The position numbers were made by a program, and so were the translations under genes. A DNA stretch of 38,869 nt from Candidatus Desulfatibia vada (GTDB lineage Bacteria > Desulfobacterota > Desulfobacteria > Desulfobacterales > UBA11574): contig JACNIG010000287.1 of NCBI GenBank assembly GCA_014383215.1, positions 1 to 38,869 on the forward strand, written 5' to 3'. Positions within the stretch are counted from its first letter, which is position 1. Every line of letters begins with the position of its first letter. Below are positions 37,424 through 38,869 of the stretch, piece after piece. The notes beneath the pieces are model-generated. The model was not told where the DNA came from. It did not search any database and worked only from the letters and a program-made list of their open reading frames with translations.

Positions 37424-38653
37424 TTACAAAAGGAGAACTTCCACCTTGGTGCCTTTATCCAAGCCTTCCGAGTTGATATTGATTTCGATCAAGCCATCGG
37501 CCTGTACCATTGTACGAATAAGGCCTGATTTGCCCAGAAGCGGTTCCGCCCATAGCACGCCCTCTTTTTCAACCAGTCGCACCCGGACATAATCAATGCG
37601 CCCTTGCGCAGAGGAGAGGTTCCTGCTGAGCATAGCAGAAGGTTTGACAACTTTTTTGTGTTGCGCAGAAAGGCCGGCGATATGTTCAATAAACGGCCGC
37701 ACAACAATTTCAAAAACGACCATAGCGGATGCCACATGACCGGGCAAACCCCACAAGGCCTGATTCCGCGACCTGGCCAGGATTGTGGGCTTGCCGGGAC
37801 TGATGGAAATACCGTGCACCAGGATGCCGGCATCCGGCAGTGCCGCGAGAACCTCGATGGTAAAATCCCGTGTACCTACACTGCTTCCCCCTGAAATAAG
37901 CATCATGTCTGATTGGGCCAAAGCCTTGGTACACGTTTCTAAAAGGTCATTAAAATTGTCTCGAACAATCCCTAGCTGCAGCGGTACACCTCCGGCAGCC
38001 CGCACCAGGTTCGCCAGCGTATACGTGTTAATATCACGGATCTGGCCGGGTCCTGGAATTTCATTGACCGGCACGATCTCATCTCCGGTGGAAATAACAG
38101 CAATGACCGGCCGGCGGTAAACACTAATGGCTTCTTTACCCAAGGCTGCCAAAAGACCTGTTTCCTGGGATCGGAGTTTCCGGCCGCAAGCAAGGATAGT
38201 CTCTCCTTGGCGGACGTCTTCGCCTTTTTCCAGAACATTCTGCCCCGGAGCAACGCTTTTATATACTTCTATAGTAGCATCGTCGATCGCCTCGGCATGT
38301 TCTATCATAACAACACTGTCGGCACCATGGGGCAACATACCGCCTGTAGATATTTTAGCGGCTTCCCCGGATGCGATTGAAAATAGCGGAGATTCCCCCA
38401 TCTCTACAGCACCTTTTATGCTAAGATAACCGGGATTTCCTTCTGTGGAGCCAAAAGTCGATGACGCCTTGACAGCATAACCGTCCATTGTAGCGCGCAC
38501 AAAATCGGGTAGATCGACGTTGGAAACTATATTTTCCGCCAGGACCCTGCCGGCGGCTTTTTCCAGCAAAATTTCTTCCGTTCCCACCCGGGGAAAATCA
38601 GATGCATAGGCAAGGACCTGTTCTAAGTCCGTAACCTTAAAAAATTCTTTCAT
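37424..38653 (-). CDS. moeA: Molybdopterin molybdenumtransferase MoeA
   Basis: DGYAVKASSTF, STGDEIV, SGGSSVGTRDFTIEVL, SPGKPTILAR, GLPGHVASAMVVFE. Confidence 0.95.
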   Translation of the reverse strand: MKEFFKVTDLEQVLAYASDFPRVGTEEILLEKAAGRVLAENIVSNVDLPDFVRATMDGYAVKASSTFGSTEGNPGYLSIKGAVEMGESPLFSIASGEAAKISTGGMLPHGADSVVMIEHAEAIDDATIEVYKSVAPGQNVLEKGEDVRQGETILACGRKLRSQETGLLAALGKEAISVYRRPVIAVISTGDEIVPVNEIPGPGQIRDINTYTLANLVRAAGGVPLQLGIVRDNFNDLLETCTKALAQSDMMLISGGSSVGTRDFTIEVLAALPDAGILVHGISISPGKPTILARSRNQALWGLPGHVASAMVVFEIVVRPFIEHIAGLSAQHKKVVKPSAMLSRNLSSAQGRIDYVRVRLVEKEGVLWAEPLLGKSGLIRTMVQADGLIEININSEGLDKGTKVEVLLL

Positions 38654-38673
38654 AATATATAATCGCTCCGCTA

Positions 38674-38696
38674 ATAGAATCGCTTCGCGATTCTAT
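38674..38696. repeat. Perfect hairpin upstream of moeA
   Basis: ATAGAATCGC-TTC-GCGATTCTAT, followed by GCGGC-TTC-GCCGC (38702-38714). Confidence 0.85.
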
Positions 38697-38869
38697 ATAA
38701 CGCGGCTTCGCCGCTAACTACAATGGATAGTTAGCATTCAAATACCATAAAGGTCGGCGCAGTGCAAACAGATGGGCGGAATGTTACCGTTCGAGCCGCC
38801 TTATAAGTTCTCAACAGCTGTCAGCGCCATCTATAGTTGCATTCGTGACTTTTTACGAGATCATCACTA

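Overview
This window looks like chromosomal DNA from a Desulfobacterales-type deltaproteobacterium; the lineage is inferred from gene content only. It carries about 38 confident protein genes, no rRNA or tRNA that I could recognise, and no CRISPR array. In order, it contains: membrane transport and envelope genes (MscS-like N-terminal fragment, CorA, an SLC12/APC-type permease, a VWA-OmpA protein); a glycosyltransferase; a sigma-54 enhancer-binding regulator divergent from a small exported protein; a pyruvoyl arginine decarboxylase plus deoxyhypusine-synthase-like pair; HU; two DksA/TraR paralogs; ClpB; and an Fo-only ATP synthase operon. Then come DHH and MBL hydrolases, a graveyard of decayed abiE and RAYT genes next to an intact Phd/VapC-type toxin-antitoxin pair, sirC-ccsA-hemA, fabD, PHP, rnc, a radical SAM protein, a cNMP-binding protein, rtcB-archease and two moeA genes. 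The most striking feature is in the Fo operon (17184..20955, minus). One gene (18653..19624) encodes a 323-aa c-subunit made of four fused c-hairpins. Hairpins 1 and 4 keep both ion-site carboxylates (E32/E65-equivalents); hairpins 2 and 3 have lost both (A/Q and G/Q). An ordinary 82-residue single-hairpin c-subunit with a Na+-type two-carboxylate signature lies immediately downstream. This suggests a hybrid rotor with a reduced ion-to-ATP ratio. Secondary finds are a consensus sigma-54 promoter with candidate enhancer sites beside the divergent regulator gene, a 12-G tract inside the DHS-like gene, several long imperfect palindromic intergenic elements, and a 14-bp tandem repeat array.
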